Shown here in pieces: positions 1 to 12,412 of a stretch of DNA of 64,000 bases. The notes beneath the pieces were generated by a model. The model was not told the DNA's origin. It did no database searches and was given only the letters and a program-made list of their open reading frames with translations. The translations under genes were made by a program, and so were the position numbers. Location of the stretch: positions 62,001 through 126,000 of the forward strand of contig BSBM01001445.1 in NCBI GenBank assembly GCA_027924585.1, in the 5' to 3' direction. Origin of the DNA: Larix kaempferi (lineage: Eukaryota > Streptophyta > Pinopsida > Pinales > Pinaceae). How positions within the stretch are numbered: position 1 is the first letter of the stretch; the number at the start of each line of letters is the position of its first letter.

Positions 1-1536
1 AAAATAAGGAAAACCGTAGCCAAATCTATCAACAGAGCCGAGGAGGTATTCTACTTCAGAATGAAACCCACGAGACCAGACCCCAACACGTTGCACTCAG
101 TTACAGTGTTCTCATTACAAAAACTCAGACAGGGAGGGTTTCATTCTCAGGACCCGAGCCCGAAGGCAAATACAACAACCTGGTAGGGTTTTGATCAACA
201 TTTTATATATTGCCAACCGCTTGGAGGAGAAGCAACCACGTAGTCCCAAATATATCAACGTAGTATGGGTCGAGACTATATAGTTCAAACTGCAACCCAA
301 ATCATTGCACATCGAATCCAAAATCATTATATAAGTAAGTCAAATGTAAAAGACAACATATGATATACAATCATTAGCATATAGTGTATGCTTGCAATCG
401 AACCTTCACGGAATACCAAGGTACGTGCTATGTATAAACCCTACAACAATACAAAGGAGGTATGGTCAACTTCAACCATAGAGTTTACAGGACCAAGTAT
501 GATAAATATAACCTATACACTATAGGTAGTATAAAGCTTGCCATCGTATGGGGACAACATGATGTGGCAAAAACATTAGGTTACATGAGATTTATAAATT
601 AAAATCAATCCTAGATTTATGCCATGAGCATAATACATTCCATGATTTTGTAAGCAGTAATGTAGTCAACTTCAAAGAAAGATACCGTGTTACTTAACAC
701 CTGGAAATGTTACCATATCTATTTGACAATTATACAAAATTGCTATCATACACACTCATCGTGTTTGTTACCAATACTATTGTAACAGTAAACAATTTTT
801 GAATAATAAATCTCTATTAATAAGATGATTGAAATAGAGCTTCATCTACAGGTTCCCGTCGTGAAGGTAGTTAAAATCCATGCACAGTCATGTGACAGAA
901 ATAAACTTTAAAGTTGACATTGAACATTGCAGTATAGTCGAATATAATGGAATAATGCTAGAGGCGTCACTCTTGCACTTACGATTATTATTACGTGGAC
1001 AAAACAGTAAATCATAGGTAATTAAACGACAATAAGTCACTTGGTGCTATGTCGCCATACGTAGATGATAATTTATAATACAAACTATTGTTCCATTGAT
1101 AAGTTACAGTAGTAACATAGCATAATATTCATAAAACAATAATTATAACTGGACTGTGTAATCTATTGCAGAACATGGTGACACTATCTGCATAAGAAAT
1201 ATCATGACGATCTTTTAAGTTTTAAGTACAGGAAATATTGATACTCACCAAGTTCAACCAACGGTGATCCTTACTTCACTGACGTACCTGAGAGACAAAA
1301 GACGACATATGCATTAGCTCGTAAGCTAAGTAAGCCAGTCAACTACGACTAGCTCTTCCCTTGCGGCTCAAAACAAAACAATCATAAATTACAATCACCA
1401 AAATCAAAGTTTTTAATAAGACAGAGTCTTTCAACAGATTATGTATGTTATTTAATTTAAAACAAATCAGAAAACTACCTAGTTAACATTTATTGTTGTA
1501 AATAAAAATTTTTAAATTTTTCGGAAATTTCGGGTT
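1..1536. other. AT-rich non-coding DNA, nothing recognised
   Basis: I see no long reading frame, LTR end, primer site or RNA gene in this stretch. It is where the 5' LTR and leader of the gag gene that follows would be expected. I could not find a matching LTR at the other end of that element, so the stretch cannot be assigned. Confidence 0.5.
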
Positions 1537-3432
1537 TTGACACACCTAGTCGGTAATCATACCATGATTGGAGGATATACTTCTCACCCAAGTTATAGTA
1601 TGGTTGGAAGTCCTTTTCCAACCATGGGACAATCCACGTGGACGCATCATACAGGGGGGGCACCCATTTGGACCCAACCCCCATGGGGACACATTTTTCC
1701 AGGACATCATAACACCAATATTGGACAAAACCATCCAGGAACTCTTTTTCCTGGATTACCCTATTCTGGAAACCTGAATACCTCATGGGGGATTCATTAT
1801 GTCCCACCGACCATACCTCCGATCGGTGGGCCACCCCGACCACCTCCACCACCATCTGGTCCACCAACACCACCACCACCCCATTCTGTAGGAGGAGGAC
1901 CCTCTTCTTATGGCAACAGACCAACCCATTCTAGAGGAGGAGGACCCCCACCTTACGGCAACGGACCACCCCATTCTGCAGGAGGAGGACCCACTCCTTA
2001 AGGCGGAATACCACCCCATTCAAGAGGACGAGGGCCCCCACCTTCTGGAGGAGGAACACCTCATTATGGCGGGGAAGGACCCCCACCTTCCGGTGGAGGA
2101 CCACCCCACTCTGGAGGAGGAGGACACCCACCTTTCGGTGGAGGACCGCCTTACCCTAGAGGCGATGGGACCCCACATTTCGGTGGTGGGACACCTCATT
2201 CTGGCAAAGGAAAACCTCCTTCAGGTCCCCCTCCCAACCCTAGCGGCCCACGCCCATATGGCCAATTCCCTATGGGAGGACCCTACAACCAATCGGTTCA
2301 TAGTCCTACTAGTACACTGATTCCCTATCAATACTACCAGTATCCAAAGTCCAACCAACAATTACCTTTTCTGGCTACACTCAATCTACCAGATTTATCA
2401 CGGTTGACTAACAATCCCATCTATCATGGTACTGATTGGTCCAGTATTCCGGTGAAGTTACCATCTGACATCCCAAAGTTTGACGGAAAACCGTGTGAGG
2501 ATCCCAAAAACCATGTAATGACTTATCATTTATGGTGTTCGTCTAACTCCCTAATGGATGATTCCACCATTTACAATTATTCCAGCGAACCCTCATTAGC
2601 ACTACCGCCAAGTGGTACATCAAATTACCACCACACTCTTTTCCTGATTTCTGATCCTTGGCCATGTCATTTTTGACACATTTTCAGTTACCAATCCATT
2701 ACGAGACCGGTACAGATATTTTGACCTCTCTCCGAAAAACTACTGTCACTCATATCACTAATCATATTCACAAGTGGAGGTGGAGGTGACGTTTGATTAA
2801 ATCTCCCATTCCAGACCAACCCCTTGCAGATTGGTTTACTAAGTCCCTCCTACCCATCGCGGCCCGAGATGTCGCTATGGGCGGTTCCGTCACCGAATAA
2901 CAAGCTATAGCACGTGCCCAGTACTTAGACTTAGTCTATGCTTAATCTGGAACTCTATATGATATTGTCCTTGATGCACCCTGCCCTACCTATGACCCAA
3001 CAAAACCACCCCCGAGACCCCATGCCGACGGCATCATCGGTTCCGTTAAAAACCAGCTTGTTTCTCAATCCGGTGGACCACATGGTCATGTTGGTTCCAC
3101 TCCATCCCCACCATAGCCTAGAAACAACACCAACCGATCACCCATCCCTGCTTCCACCGATGAAGTGAATTCATTACAATCTACTTCACTTCAGAAATCC
3201 GGTGGTAAAAAGAAGAACAAGGGGAAAAACAAAATTTCTTCTAATCAGCAGGAACCCAAATAGAATAATCCTGATCCCACCAAACCTAAGCGGAAGGTTA
3301 AGTATCCCTGTTTACTATGCGGTGGCGACCACTTTACCAAAGAGTTCCCACATAGGGACGAGGTCCAAAAGTTCCTAAAAGGGAACCCGACAACCATCGT
3401 TTTAACTAATCCCTTCCCAACGCAACAATAAT
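1537..3432 (+). pseudogene. gag: gag pseudogene of the Tat-like gypsy element
   Basis: The N-terminal part (about 1810-2250) is Pro/Gly-rich and built of imperfect tandem units of the type PPHSGGGPPPYG. One stop (TAA at 1999-2001) interrupts this frame, which resumes and runs to 2676. The capsid region begins near 2370 with LPFLATLNLPDLSRLTNN and continues with KLPSDIPKFDGKP. It shares these words with the - strand gag at 62361-62903. After 2676 the frame shifts and continues through a basic Lys-rich stretch. A zinc-knuckle remnant (CLLCGGDHFTKEF) lies at about 3310-3350, with the last Cys changed to Phe. The protein would bind and package the element RNA. Confidence 0.8.
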
Positions 3433-3434
3433 AG

Positions 3435-5126
3435 ATGATTGCGCAGCAACCCTCTCGTTATCAAGGAGAATCATCCTCTACCGCTCATGTTCCCATGGTG
3501 CATAGTGAAACTATCAACTTGAACACTCGATCATGTTATTATGACTTGGTCCCAACTAAGGAATATAGCAGAATTAATACTGAAAAAGCTTATGCCTCTA
3601 CATCGGATGTTCCTCCGCCACAAGGTTCTCTCACTAATGAGAAACCATCCTTTGATTCAGTGCTACGTCCACCCAAGAGCACAATTATAAATAATGTTTT
3701 CAATCCTAATGCTAGGGATGCTCAGAACTACAACATTTTTGAGGACTTAGCACAAGCCCCTTGTGCTATGTCGACGTTGGAAGTCTTGCAAAATTGTCCT
3801 AATCAGCGCAAGACTCTCCTCGCTGCTATCAGCATTGTAGACCCCAATTCCTCGCACACTATTATGTTCTGACTCAAGTACTTCAAACCGATACTTTCCC
3901 ACCAACTTGCGTTCCAAATTGTTACCCATGTTGCTGGGAAAAGCATCCATCGTACTGTATTAGATGAAGGAGCATCCACCTCGGTAATCTAATTATCTTG
4001 TTGGCGAGCCATCGGCTCCCTCAAGTTGAACTGTTCCCCTACCACTTTTAAATCATTTGATGGTCGTGGATTCCAACCACACGGGATGTTACAATATTTG
4101 GCTATAGAGATGGGGAGCAAGACCATTTCCATCAATGTGGAAGTAGTCGCCACCCCATTGGATTATAATCTACTTCTTGGTCGTAATTGGTTTTACACCA
4201 TGACTACGGTCGCATCTTTCGTATTCTTCATTATACAATTTCCCCACCAAGGGAAAATTGTTACTATCGACCAACTAGATTTGTGTACACCGGACACTAC
4301 TACTCACCCTGGTGAAAATGTACCCCTCTTATGCCATTTGTCCCAGATATATGAGAGTGTGTGGTTAGGACTCCTCAAGGACTTATCCCTCACGGGATTC
4401 TTTCCATCATCGGATCCCCCTTCCCATGTTTCCACGATGAACATGATTTCTTTTATGATCCCATCACCAGCTGGCTCCAATGACCATTGGCTCATGCCCG
4501 AGCTTGACAAGTTGGACTCTATTGGAGATGTCATGCCTCTCACATCAGCGGAAGCTACATACGAGGCTATCCAATCGGCATCTGATGACCACTCCTAAGT
4601 GGAATCTCCATCTTATTCTCCACCTTTACAGCTAACTTCATCCCAACCCGATCCTCTCCTCTGGACTTTCCATTCAGACGAGTCCATTATGGAGGTCATG
4701 AGCACGGATGAACCCCCATGGGAATACCTCCACCATCGATCGTCTTTATTCCCACCACTAGATTCAATGGAAGACCACATTGAAACCCTCATTTCACCAG
4801 ATGTCATTCCCTACCCCCAATATCCTATCCTCACTTGTGATACGGTAACTAAGGGTAACTTGGAAAACATTGAACCTAGCATACCAATCGACATCTCGGC
4901 CACACCTGGATTCATAGAACATATTCGTATAGGCAAATGCTCTCCTGAAGAGCTCACCTCATACACGGCCTTATTTAAACAATTTCACGACATATTTGCA
5001 TGGAGCTACGAGGGAATTCCTGGGATTGATCCTGCCATTGTTGTTCATGAGATCCAAACATATCCCGACGCTAAACCCGTCCGAAAAATTTACATCCATT
5101 GCACCCTAGAAAAACCGCGGCTATAA
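3435..5126 (+). pseudogene. pol: gypsy linker and aspartic protease pseudogene
   Basis: A linker (3435-3872, with the word LAQAPCAMSTLEVLQNCPNQ) precedes the protease. The active-site word DEGAST lies near 3963-3980 and is followed at once by a stop and a frame change. The flap and C-terminal part, including PLDYNLLLGRNWF, are at 4026-4300. A long spacer leads to the start of RT at 4599-5126, where FAWSYEGIPGIDP is a typical pre-RT word. In an intact element this protease would cut the Gag-Pol polyprotein. Confidence 0.75.
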
Positions 5127-6500
5127 AGGATGAGATTGAAAAGTTGTTTAAGGCTGGCTTCATTTACCCTGTCCCCTTGACATACTAGGTCTCTATTATC
5201 GTCCATGTTGCCAAAAATTAGGGCACCATTACGGTTTGTGTCGATTACAGGGACCTCAATAAGGCTTGTCCTAAGGACAACTACCCTACCTCGTTTATCG
5301 ACCAAATCATCGACAACTGCACTGGGAGCGTCATCTTCTCATTTATGGATGTCTTTTCCTGCTATAATCAGATTGAGATCCACCCAGTGAATCAACATAA
5401 AACTGCTTTCATCTTCCCGTGGGGTACATTTTCATATCACAAACTCCCCTTTGGCCTTAAAAATGTTGGTGCTACATTCTAGCGGGCCATGTCATATGAT
5501 TTTAATGACGTGAAGGACTTTGTGGAACCATATCTCGATGATCTCCCTGATCATTCAAATCCTCGTGAGTTCCACATAGATCATCTGACGGTCGTATTCC
5601 TCATATGTAGATGGTGTAATATCCATCTCAACCCTCACAAGTGAATATTCTATTTCGAGTATGGATGCCTCCTAGGATTCATCATTTCCAAAGACGGGAT
5701 CTGTATTGATCCCCTGAAGGTGGAAGCAATTGTCGCTCTTCCAACCCCCACCGACATACCAAAACTACAAAGTTTGCAGGGGAAGTCAAACTACTTAAGG
5801 CACTTTGTCTTTATTTCACTGAGAAGACACAGGGCTACATGTGTTTGTTAAAGAAGGGCGTCCCATTAATTTTGGACGATTATTCCCAACAATCCTTTGA
5901 CAACCTAAAGCATACCATCACTCATGCCCCCGTGTTGCAACTGCCCAATTACCACAAGGATTAAATCCTTTATCTCTCTACTTCCTCTACCATGATTTCC
6001 ATGATCTTGGTCCAGGAAGACAACAACGCCAAGGAGCATGTGATATACTACCTGGGTAAGGGTCTCATTGACTCTAAAACGCGTTATTCACATGTTGAGA
6101 AACTAGCTCTCACAGTAGTCATTGTTTTCCAAAAGTTCTGCCATTACATCCTGCTCTGAACTACCACCATCATTTCCGACTCTAACCGTGTGTACCATGT
6201 CCTCACACGTCACGTACTAGGGGGAAAGTATTCGCGTTGGATCATCATTCTTCAAGAATTCGACCTCCAGTTTGAGAAGGCTAAGTCTAAAAAGTATTTG
6301 GTTTTTGCAGAGCTTATCTGCGATCTTCCCTGTACTGATACGGAATCTAATCCCATGGACTCTTTCCCCGACAAGTCCTTGTTTCTTATCAGTACTTCTG
6401 ACCCATGGTATGGGGATATCAATTTGTATCTCCAAACCTAACATTTCAACCCTCAACTATCTCGTGACGACTGTCGTTGTATACACCACCTCGCCAAGTA
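5127..6500 (+). pseudogene. pol: gypsy reverse transcriptase and RNase H pseudogene
   Basis: Read across frames, RT words appear in order: IEKLFKAGFIYPVP, VCVDYRDLNKACPKDNYPT, the first catalytic Asp in FMDVFSCYNQI, PFGLKN, and the YLDD box near 5530-5541. The connection domain and RNase H follow, with SHVEKLAL near 6090 and GGKYSRWIIILQEFDL at 6218-6270, the end of the RNase H. Several stops (for example at about 5187 and 5480) and frameshifts are present. The core catalytic words survive, so this is ordinary decay rather than rearrangement. Confidence 0.8.
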
Positions 6501-7648
6501 CTACTTGATCATCGGTGATACCTTGTATCTTTGTGGTGTCGATTCCATCCTCCGACGCTGCCTAACTCACTAGGAGGCTGAACATGTTCTAAATGACTCT
6601 CACTCTAAAACATGTGGCAGTCATCTTTCTGGGATTGGCATAGCCCAAACAATACTATGCGCTAGATACTAATGGCATTCCATCTTTAAATATTGTATCA
6701 AGGTCGTTAAGAAGTGTCCTCCCTACCAGCTTTTTCACCACAAAAATCGCTCTCACCCAGCCCCTTTACATCATGTTATTTCTGTCGGTCAATTTGCTAA
6801 GTGGGGCATAGACTTCATGCACTACAAGCCTACCTCAATCGGGGGCATGGTTACGTCATCGTTGTGGTTGACTATTTTACCAAGTGGGCTGAGGCTATGC
6901 CTGCGTACCATGAAGACGGAAAAACAGTCGCACTCTTTATGTTTAATCACGTCATTGCGAGATTCGAAGTCTTGCAAGGCATCGTTACAAATAACGTATC
7001 TCATTTCCAGAACAAGATGGTCGACGAATTGAGCACCAGACTGGGTTTTCTCCATGAGAATTCAACTCCATACTACCCACAATATAACACATAAGTAGAG
7101 GCCATCAATAAGGTCTTGAAAACCATGATTCAATGCATGGTGGGTACACATAGGTCTAACTGGCATAACATGCTCTTTTTCTCCTTATGGGCATACGGGA
7201 CCTCCGTCAAAACTACCACCGGGTTCACTCCTTTCCAATTAGTTTACAGACTCAAGGTAGTCTTACCTATTGAGTGCGAGATTCCATCATTGAAACTTGC
7301 GGTAGAACTTCTTCCAAACACTACTGCTGAGGAAGAATGCTTTCTACACTTGGCCAAACTCGATGAAACTCGCCGCGATGTTGTTCTTGCTAATGAAGCA
7401 CATAAAAGCGCATCAAAGACCAGTACGACAATTCAGTCAAGCCTCGTATCTATAACGAGGGATATTTGGTCCTCACTTACGACCAAAAACATGATAAGAT
7501 GGGTCTAGGCAAGTTTGAGTCCATGTGGCACAGGCCATATGTCGTTAAACGTGTTTTGGAGAAGGGAGCATATGAACTTGAATATTATGATGGAATATCT
7601 TTGGTAGAGCCTCGCAATGGGCCCTACCTGAAGCGGTACTATGCCTAA
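6501..7648 (+). pseudogene. pol: gypsy integrase pseudogene
   Basis: The zinc-binding end (about 6550-6740) is badly broken. The catalytic core is readable at 6801-7094: the first Asp is in VVVDYFTKWAEA, but the second is Asn (VTNNVSHFQNK, where DHGSHF is usual), so the enzyme would be dead. The Glu is kept in VEAINK just after a stop at 7093. The C-terminal part, with FTPFQLVYRL at 7224-7254 and a frameshift, ends at 7648 with the word PYLKRYYA. Confidence 0.8.
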
Positions 7649-7771
7649 GTTTTATGTATTAGTACTCTGTATATACTGTACATGGTGTGTGTTTTGTGTG
7701 GTGTGACACTTTGCTTTAGTTTGATAGGATCTTGGATTTATTCTTATACCATGCTATGTATGCATGTGTAG

Positions 7772-8027
7772 ATGGAAACCTGTTGTGGATTCGCAGATGG
7801 TGCTAGCCGACATACCCGTAACCTCGCTTCGGCATCCTGGGTACTCTATTCCCCTATCAGCGAGCTCATTAGTTCAGGAGGGAGTTGTCTACGGTACGCA
7901 ACCAATAACGTCGTCGAGTATCATGCGGTGATTGGAGTCTTAACCAATGCTCTTTCCCTAGGTATGGACCACATTATCATCACAAAATCCTCACTTTAAT
8001 CATCTTGACTCACAATTAGTTATAAAT
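7772..8027 (+). pseudogene. archaeal-type RNase H downstream of integrase, interrupted
   Basis: This separate frame begins 123 bases after the integrase stop. It has the first catalytic Asp in FADGASR and the Glu in NNVVEYHAVI, typical of the archaeal-type RNase H carried by plant Tat elements. The frame stops at 7997-7999. The expected next catalytic word, DSQLVIN, is still present at 8007-8027, in the frame that would be continuous if about 22 bases (7982-8003) were absent. Those bases are copied again just downstream. The domain then breaks off at about 8030. Confidence 0.7.
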
Positions 8028-8053
8028 CCTCACAAAATCCTCACTTTAATCAT
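7981..8053 (+). repeat. 23-bp perfect direct repeat, one copy inside the RNase H
   Basis: The 23 bases at 7981-8003 are repeated exactly at 8031-8053, 50 bases downstream. The first copy splits the archaeal-type RNase H motif. The second lies where similarity to the element ends. This looks like filler DNA copied from a nearby break. Confidence 0.85.
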
Positions 8054-8582
8054 ATATTTAACATATTGATATCATGTTTTGGATTTGAAAAAAAAAAATT
8101 ATGTCCCTGGGTATATACATCGAGCTCAAATTTCAACAAGAAAAATATCCAACATCCCTATCCCACATGGCCATCCTAAATTTCAAAATTTTCCCTTGAT
8201 CATAGAATCACATTTAATCACCATTTTTGTGCATTTGAAACCAATAAGTTTGACCTCAAAGGCCTCATGAACAAAAAAATGACTTTATCTCCTCTATGTT
8301 GTAGCATTTGTGAACTCATAAACACCTTCCTCCTTTGGTTCAGGTTGCTTTGTCTTCTTACCTTTATTGTATCTGCAGATTTCATTGTCATATCTATTTC
8401 CACCCACTTTCCTCTAGTCAATTTAGTAGTTCTACGTCATCCACGTCCTTTGTCCATGGCCTCCTCTATATCTTGTAATACACAACAACGAGAATAGTCA
8501 CATAACAGTCGTGCACCAAGAGAATATTGTTGAAATGATCTTGGCCCTATGGTGTGCACATTCAAGGCCCGAACACCGTGCA
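8054..8582. other. non-coding DNA with one possible - strand exon
   Basis: AT-rich sequence with no recognised domain. On the - strand, about 8480-8360 reads as a short coding-like stretch (with LTRGKWVEIDMTMKSADTIK after one stop) that ends in AAG followed by GTAAGA, a good splice-donor context. This could be an exon relic of an unknown gene or of a DNA transposon. Confidence 0.25.
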
Positions 8583-8716
8583 AAATTCGGTGCAATTTTC
8601 ATCGACTTTCACACCCCAACAGGGTTACATTTAGGACCAAAAATCAACACAAAATGGGGTGTAGTTTGCACCAACTTTGGAATCCCAACAAGGTTACATT
8701 AAGGACCAAAAATTGG
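8583..8716 (+). repeat. two-copy tandem repeat, about 67 bp
   Basis: The sequence around 8616 (CCAACAGGGTTACATTTAGG) returns at about 8684 with two changes, giving two imperfect units head to tail. Confidence 0.6.
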
Positions 8717-8836
8717 CATTTTAATCGGTGTTAAATGTGTTGACTATAGTGACGACTGATGAAACAAAACAAAAAAACCTCAGGCCAAAACATTTAAACA
8801 TAAAATATATGTTTTATATGCAACATACCACCACCG

Positions 8837-9290
8837 GAGCTCCACCAGTAGAACTTAAGAGCGCTCGAGGAAATATCGGGCTAATTCCCAGCACATACCC
8901 ACGATTCGAGCTTTGGGCAGACCATCGTGGAGAAAATAACAAGATTGCAACCCAATAGAAGCTCGTTAGCACACAGGAATTTCAACTCTCTGCCCCAGAG
9001 CTCCACCATTGGAACTTGGAAGTGCTTCAGGCAATATCAGGTTAATTCCCAACACATACCCACGATTTGAGCTTTCGGGCAGACCACTGTGGAGTAAATA
9101 ACAAGATTGCAATGCAAATAGAAGCTCATTAGCACGGGAATTTCAACCCTCTGCCTCGAAGCTTCACCAGTCGAACTTGGGAGTATTGGGATAATTCCCA
9201 ACACAGACTCATGATTCGAGCATCCGGGAAGACCATCGTTGAGCAAATAATAAGATTGTGACCCAAAAAAATGTCGTTAGCCCCACCATT
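8837..9290 (+). repeat. 160-bp tandem repeat, three imperfect copies
   Basis: Units start at 8837, 8998 and 9158, each with a variant of GAGCTCCACCAGTAGAACTT, and carry the later shared words AATTCCCAACACA and AAATAACAAGATTG. Copies one and two are 161 and 160 bp; the third is shorter and more diverged. Confidence 0.75.
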
Positions 9291-9424
9291 GTTATTTAAA
9301 TTCGACTTGTCTTATCAAAAACGTGAAAGCTAGGGTAGAGATTCGCCCTCTACTGCCCTAGTAGTGTCTCCTTCATTTTCCTCCACATACTAGACACAAA
9401 TAATTTTCCATAGGTCACCTCAGA

Positions 9425-9969
9425 ATGCCAAGCAGCATCAAGGGATCAAAGGGAGGAGGTAGCAAGGGAGAATACACTAGCCACAATGAGGTAAGTCTGT
9501 CAATTAATTGATTTCTATGTGTTTCAAATATTTAGTTTTTAGTTTTTTTTCCAAAATTTAAAATGAGATATTTATTTTATATATCTAGGAAAATGAGATT
9601 GACCAAGAGAAAGAGGCATTGGCTTCCATATTGGGGATGGAGGCATCGAACAATCTATATGGTGTGGAATTCAAAACAATTGCTAGATACATAGAAAAAC
9701 GATCTAGTAAAACCCCTGAAACATTGCAACCAAAAAAACTGTGTCAAAGGGAATTTGGCACGGGTTGGTCTATAAAGAAGGAAAAAAAAACAAATGTCTC
9801 AAAATTGCAAGAGATTCTGGTGCAACCGAACAAATAAGATAAAAAAATCCCGCCTGAACAAAGGCTAAAAAAAAGGCCAATTGATGTAAGTCTTAAAGTA
9901 TGGAAAGAACTTGTAAAATCATATGAGAAGTCGGATGCACAGAGGAAGTCTTGTGAGTAGAGTACCCAG
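9425..9969 (+). pseudogene. possible two-exon gene relic of unknown function
   Basis: Exon 1 (9425-9490) starts at an ATG (MPSSIKGSKGGGSKG) and ends GAG followed by GTAAGT, a consensus donor. Exon 2 starts at 9589 after TATATCTAG and stays in phase (ENEIDQEKEALASILGMEAS). It reaches a stop at 9835-9837 but continues in the same frame (KKRPIDVSLKVWKELVKSYE) to a second stop near 9958 and a possible donor at 9970. Lys/Glu-rich composition and the WKELVKSYEKSDAQRK word loosely recall coding parts of plant CACTA or Mutator transposons, but I do not recognise the family. Confidence 0.4.
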
Positions 9970-12412
9970 GTAATTGAATTTTCTCAAAAGATTATATCAA
10001 AGTTATTAAATGATTTTTATATTTGATTAGTGCATAGTTAAACGGATTTGGTATATGTTTCGGGACAAGGCCTTCAAGGCTAGGCTTTCCAAACTTCGTG
10101 TCACGCATCAAAGTGGCCAAAAAGGTTTACAGGCCTTGATCTGTACTTTTGTAAGTATATTTATTATGTGAAATGGTATTTTTTTAATTCCTAAAAAAAA
10201 GTAAATGATTGCATAATAATTAGTTTAACTAGTCCATGTGCCATGTTTTTGACAAGAGGAGAAATATGGTCGACATCCAATACCATATGAAAAAAAAAAA
10301 TTACAAAGAAAAAAGTGGACCGACTTTGTAATCTTTATGGAGAACAAGGTATCAATCTTTGACTAGTAACTCTTGTTGAGAAATTTTACTACATTGCTCA
10401 ATATTTCTTTGGGAATCTATAATCTTACATTGTTTATCACATTCATTAGAGTTTAACTTAAGCACACTACACCCTCCCAAATGTGGTTTCCCAAAAATTG
10501 TAACAAATTGTCATATGCTTGTTTCCATAAGGTCATTATTAGTACTTTCATGGGACTACTCTCACAAAAATTGACCTCGCAAAATTTTCAAGAGAAAACA
10601 ATCTTTGGGAATAACCTCACAAGATAATATATTGTCATGCATTAAAAATTTGGTGCTTGATTAGGTTTCATTGATGGTAAAAGTATTCTCTCTTCTTCAC
10701 ATAAACTATGGGTCGTTACTTTGCTTTCCACAAAGGTTGTAATGGAGGTATGGAAATGATCTTCTTGATTCATGGTGACTACTCTAGACCAAATTCAAAC
10801 AAATATCCATATGCTAGTAGAAAAATCCCTTTCAAATCCCAAACATCCTCTTAGAAGCCTCCTTATATAATGTTCAAGGTGACTACTAAATGGGTTGTGA
10901 GTTGTTTGTTGGTACACTTCATGGATGCTATTATATGGACACCAAAACTAATAAAAAATCACCGTAACTAATATTTTTTTTCTATTTATGTAATCCTTGG
11001 AGGATGCATCACTACTACCTTATAACACAATCTTCTCAATCAATGGACACACCTTGTAATATTGGCATTTAGACAAGGGGTTTCATACCATATGAACCAG
11101 TTTTAGGGCATCAAAACAACATTTCCATCTGGACACCCATAAACACCTTTGTTTGTCTTGACCATAGCCATAAAAACACTTTGAATAGTGTAAAGCCTTC
11201 ATGAAACACTAGTTTCTCCAAATTTAAAAAAACAAATCCATCAAGATATGCATTTTTGTGTAGAAAGAGGTCGTGTCATTCTACCAACAAATTTCAAAGT
11301 TGAACCAAAGGAATTTAAACCTAAAAATTATCATACAACGTTATATATTAACATATTATCATGCCAAATGAAATTATTCTCCACAAGTGCACATATGAGT
11401 GCTGAGAAAGGGTTATTTCCAAATGGATCTTCTCTAATCAGTTAAATATTGGATCCTTAGGGATCCTTTGATGGTTACAATCCATGTCAAGAGATATAGG
11501 AATAGTGGAGACCACTATTGTTGATGGTATACCTTGTTGTTATAAATCTCCATAGAAGAACTAAAATCAAGAATTTTAAGGCCACCTCTCAAACTTGGTC
11601 ACATATTGCCATAAGGTCATACTAATTGTTGTCTACAAGCATTTCAAACTTCTTTAAAATTCTGCAATTCTAACAACTATGAATCATTTTCCTCATGCCC
11701 TATAACACTACATATTATAATGTTATCAAAATAAGGGCTAGTTTACCATCCATTTCTACTAGAATAACATTCATTGTTGTTATAGAGTGTTTATGGCGTT
11801 ATGAAAATTGTTGTTCTAGGACTAATCATAGAATATTGATGCTTTGTCATAGGTCACCATATTGGTAGGACAACACACTATTAACATTTGACACAAAGAT
11901 TCTCCACAGAAAACGATCTTAATCCTCTCCAATCTTCCATGTTGCTAGTCCATCATAAAGGATCTCTAGGAAATCCTTAATTGTTATCAACATATGCCTA
12001 GAAAGACACCATTTATGGTCATTGGCTTTTCCTCAATCCATGTGATTATTTGGTTTGTGTGGGATCATGATGTATTGTGCAACCCATGGTATTTTGTTTC
12101 AGAGTTTCTTTATAAATTTTAAGCCTTATATAATCAACCAATAGTTTAATACCAAGAAAAAATAATATAACACTAATTCATAGCAGTGAAAGGATGAACT
12201 CCATAGGATATAAGGGAAAATAGTTTATGTTTTTGTCCCAATTTTTTTGAACAACAATATACTACCCCACAATATTCCTTAGATATTATCTTGGAATGGA
12301 CTTTGAAAGCATGTACTAGAAATAAAGGGAGTATGTCCATCCTATAGAAAACCCAAAAAGCACTTAAGGTCTTTGTTAGTAGAAATGACTTCTTGAGTTT
12401 GGGTCACAGTCA
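9970..12412. other. AT-rich DNA, weak exon-like stretch, otherwise nothing
   Basis: At about 10030-10150 a short open stretch (KRIWYMFRDKAFKARLSKLR) ends before GTAAGT and may be a further exon of the relic at 9425. The rest is AT-rich with no coding signal, LTR end or clear tandem repeat. Confidence 0.35.

Larger units (their letters stand above)
1537..8053 (+). mobile_element. decayed Ty3/gypsy (Tat-like) retrotransposon, internal part
   Basis: The order read on the + strand is gag, CCHC remnant, protease, RT, RNase H, integrase and then an archaeal-type RNase H. Many stop codons and frameshifts interrupt it, so it is an old non-functional copy. No LTR pair, primer site or target duplication was found; the element seems cut at about 8053. 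A second RNase H of archaeal type is known from the plant Tat lineage of gypsy elements, which is the basis of the lineage call. A related gag lies in the opposite orientation at 62.3-63.4 kb. Confidence 0.85.

Noticed and set aside
115-327. Short - strand frame of 70 residues in the first 1.5 kb
   Set aside because: No similarity, no supporting signals, and of a length expected by chance.
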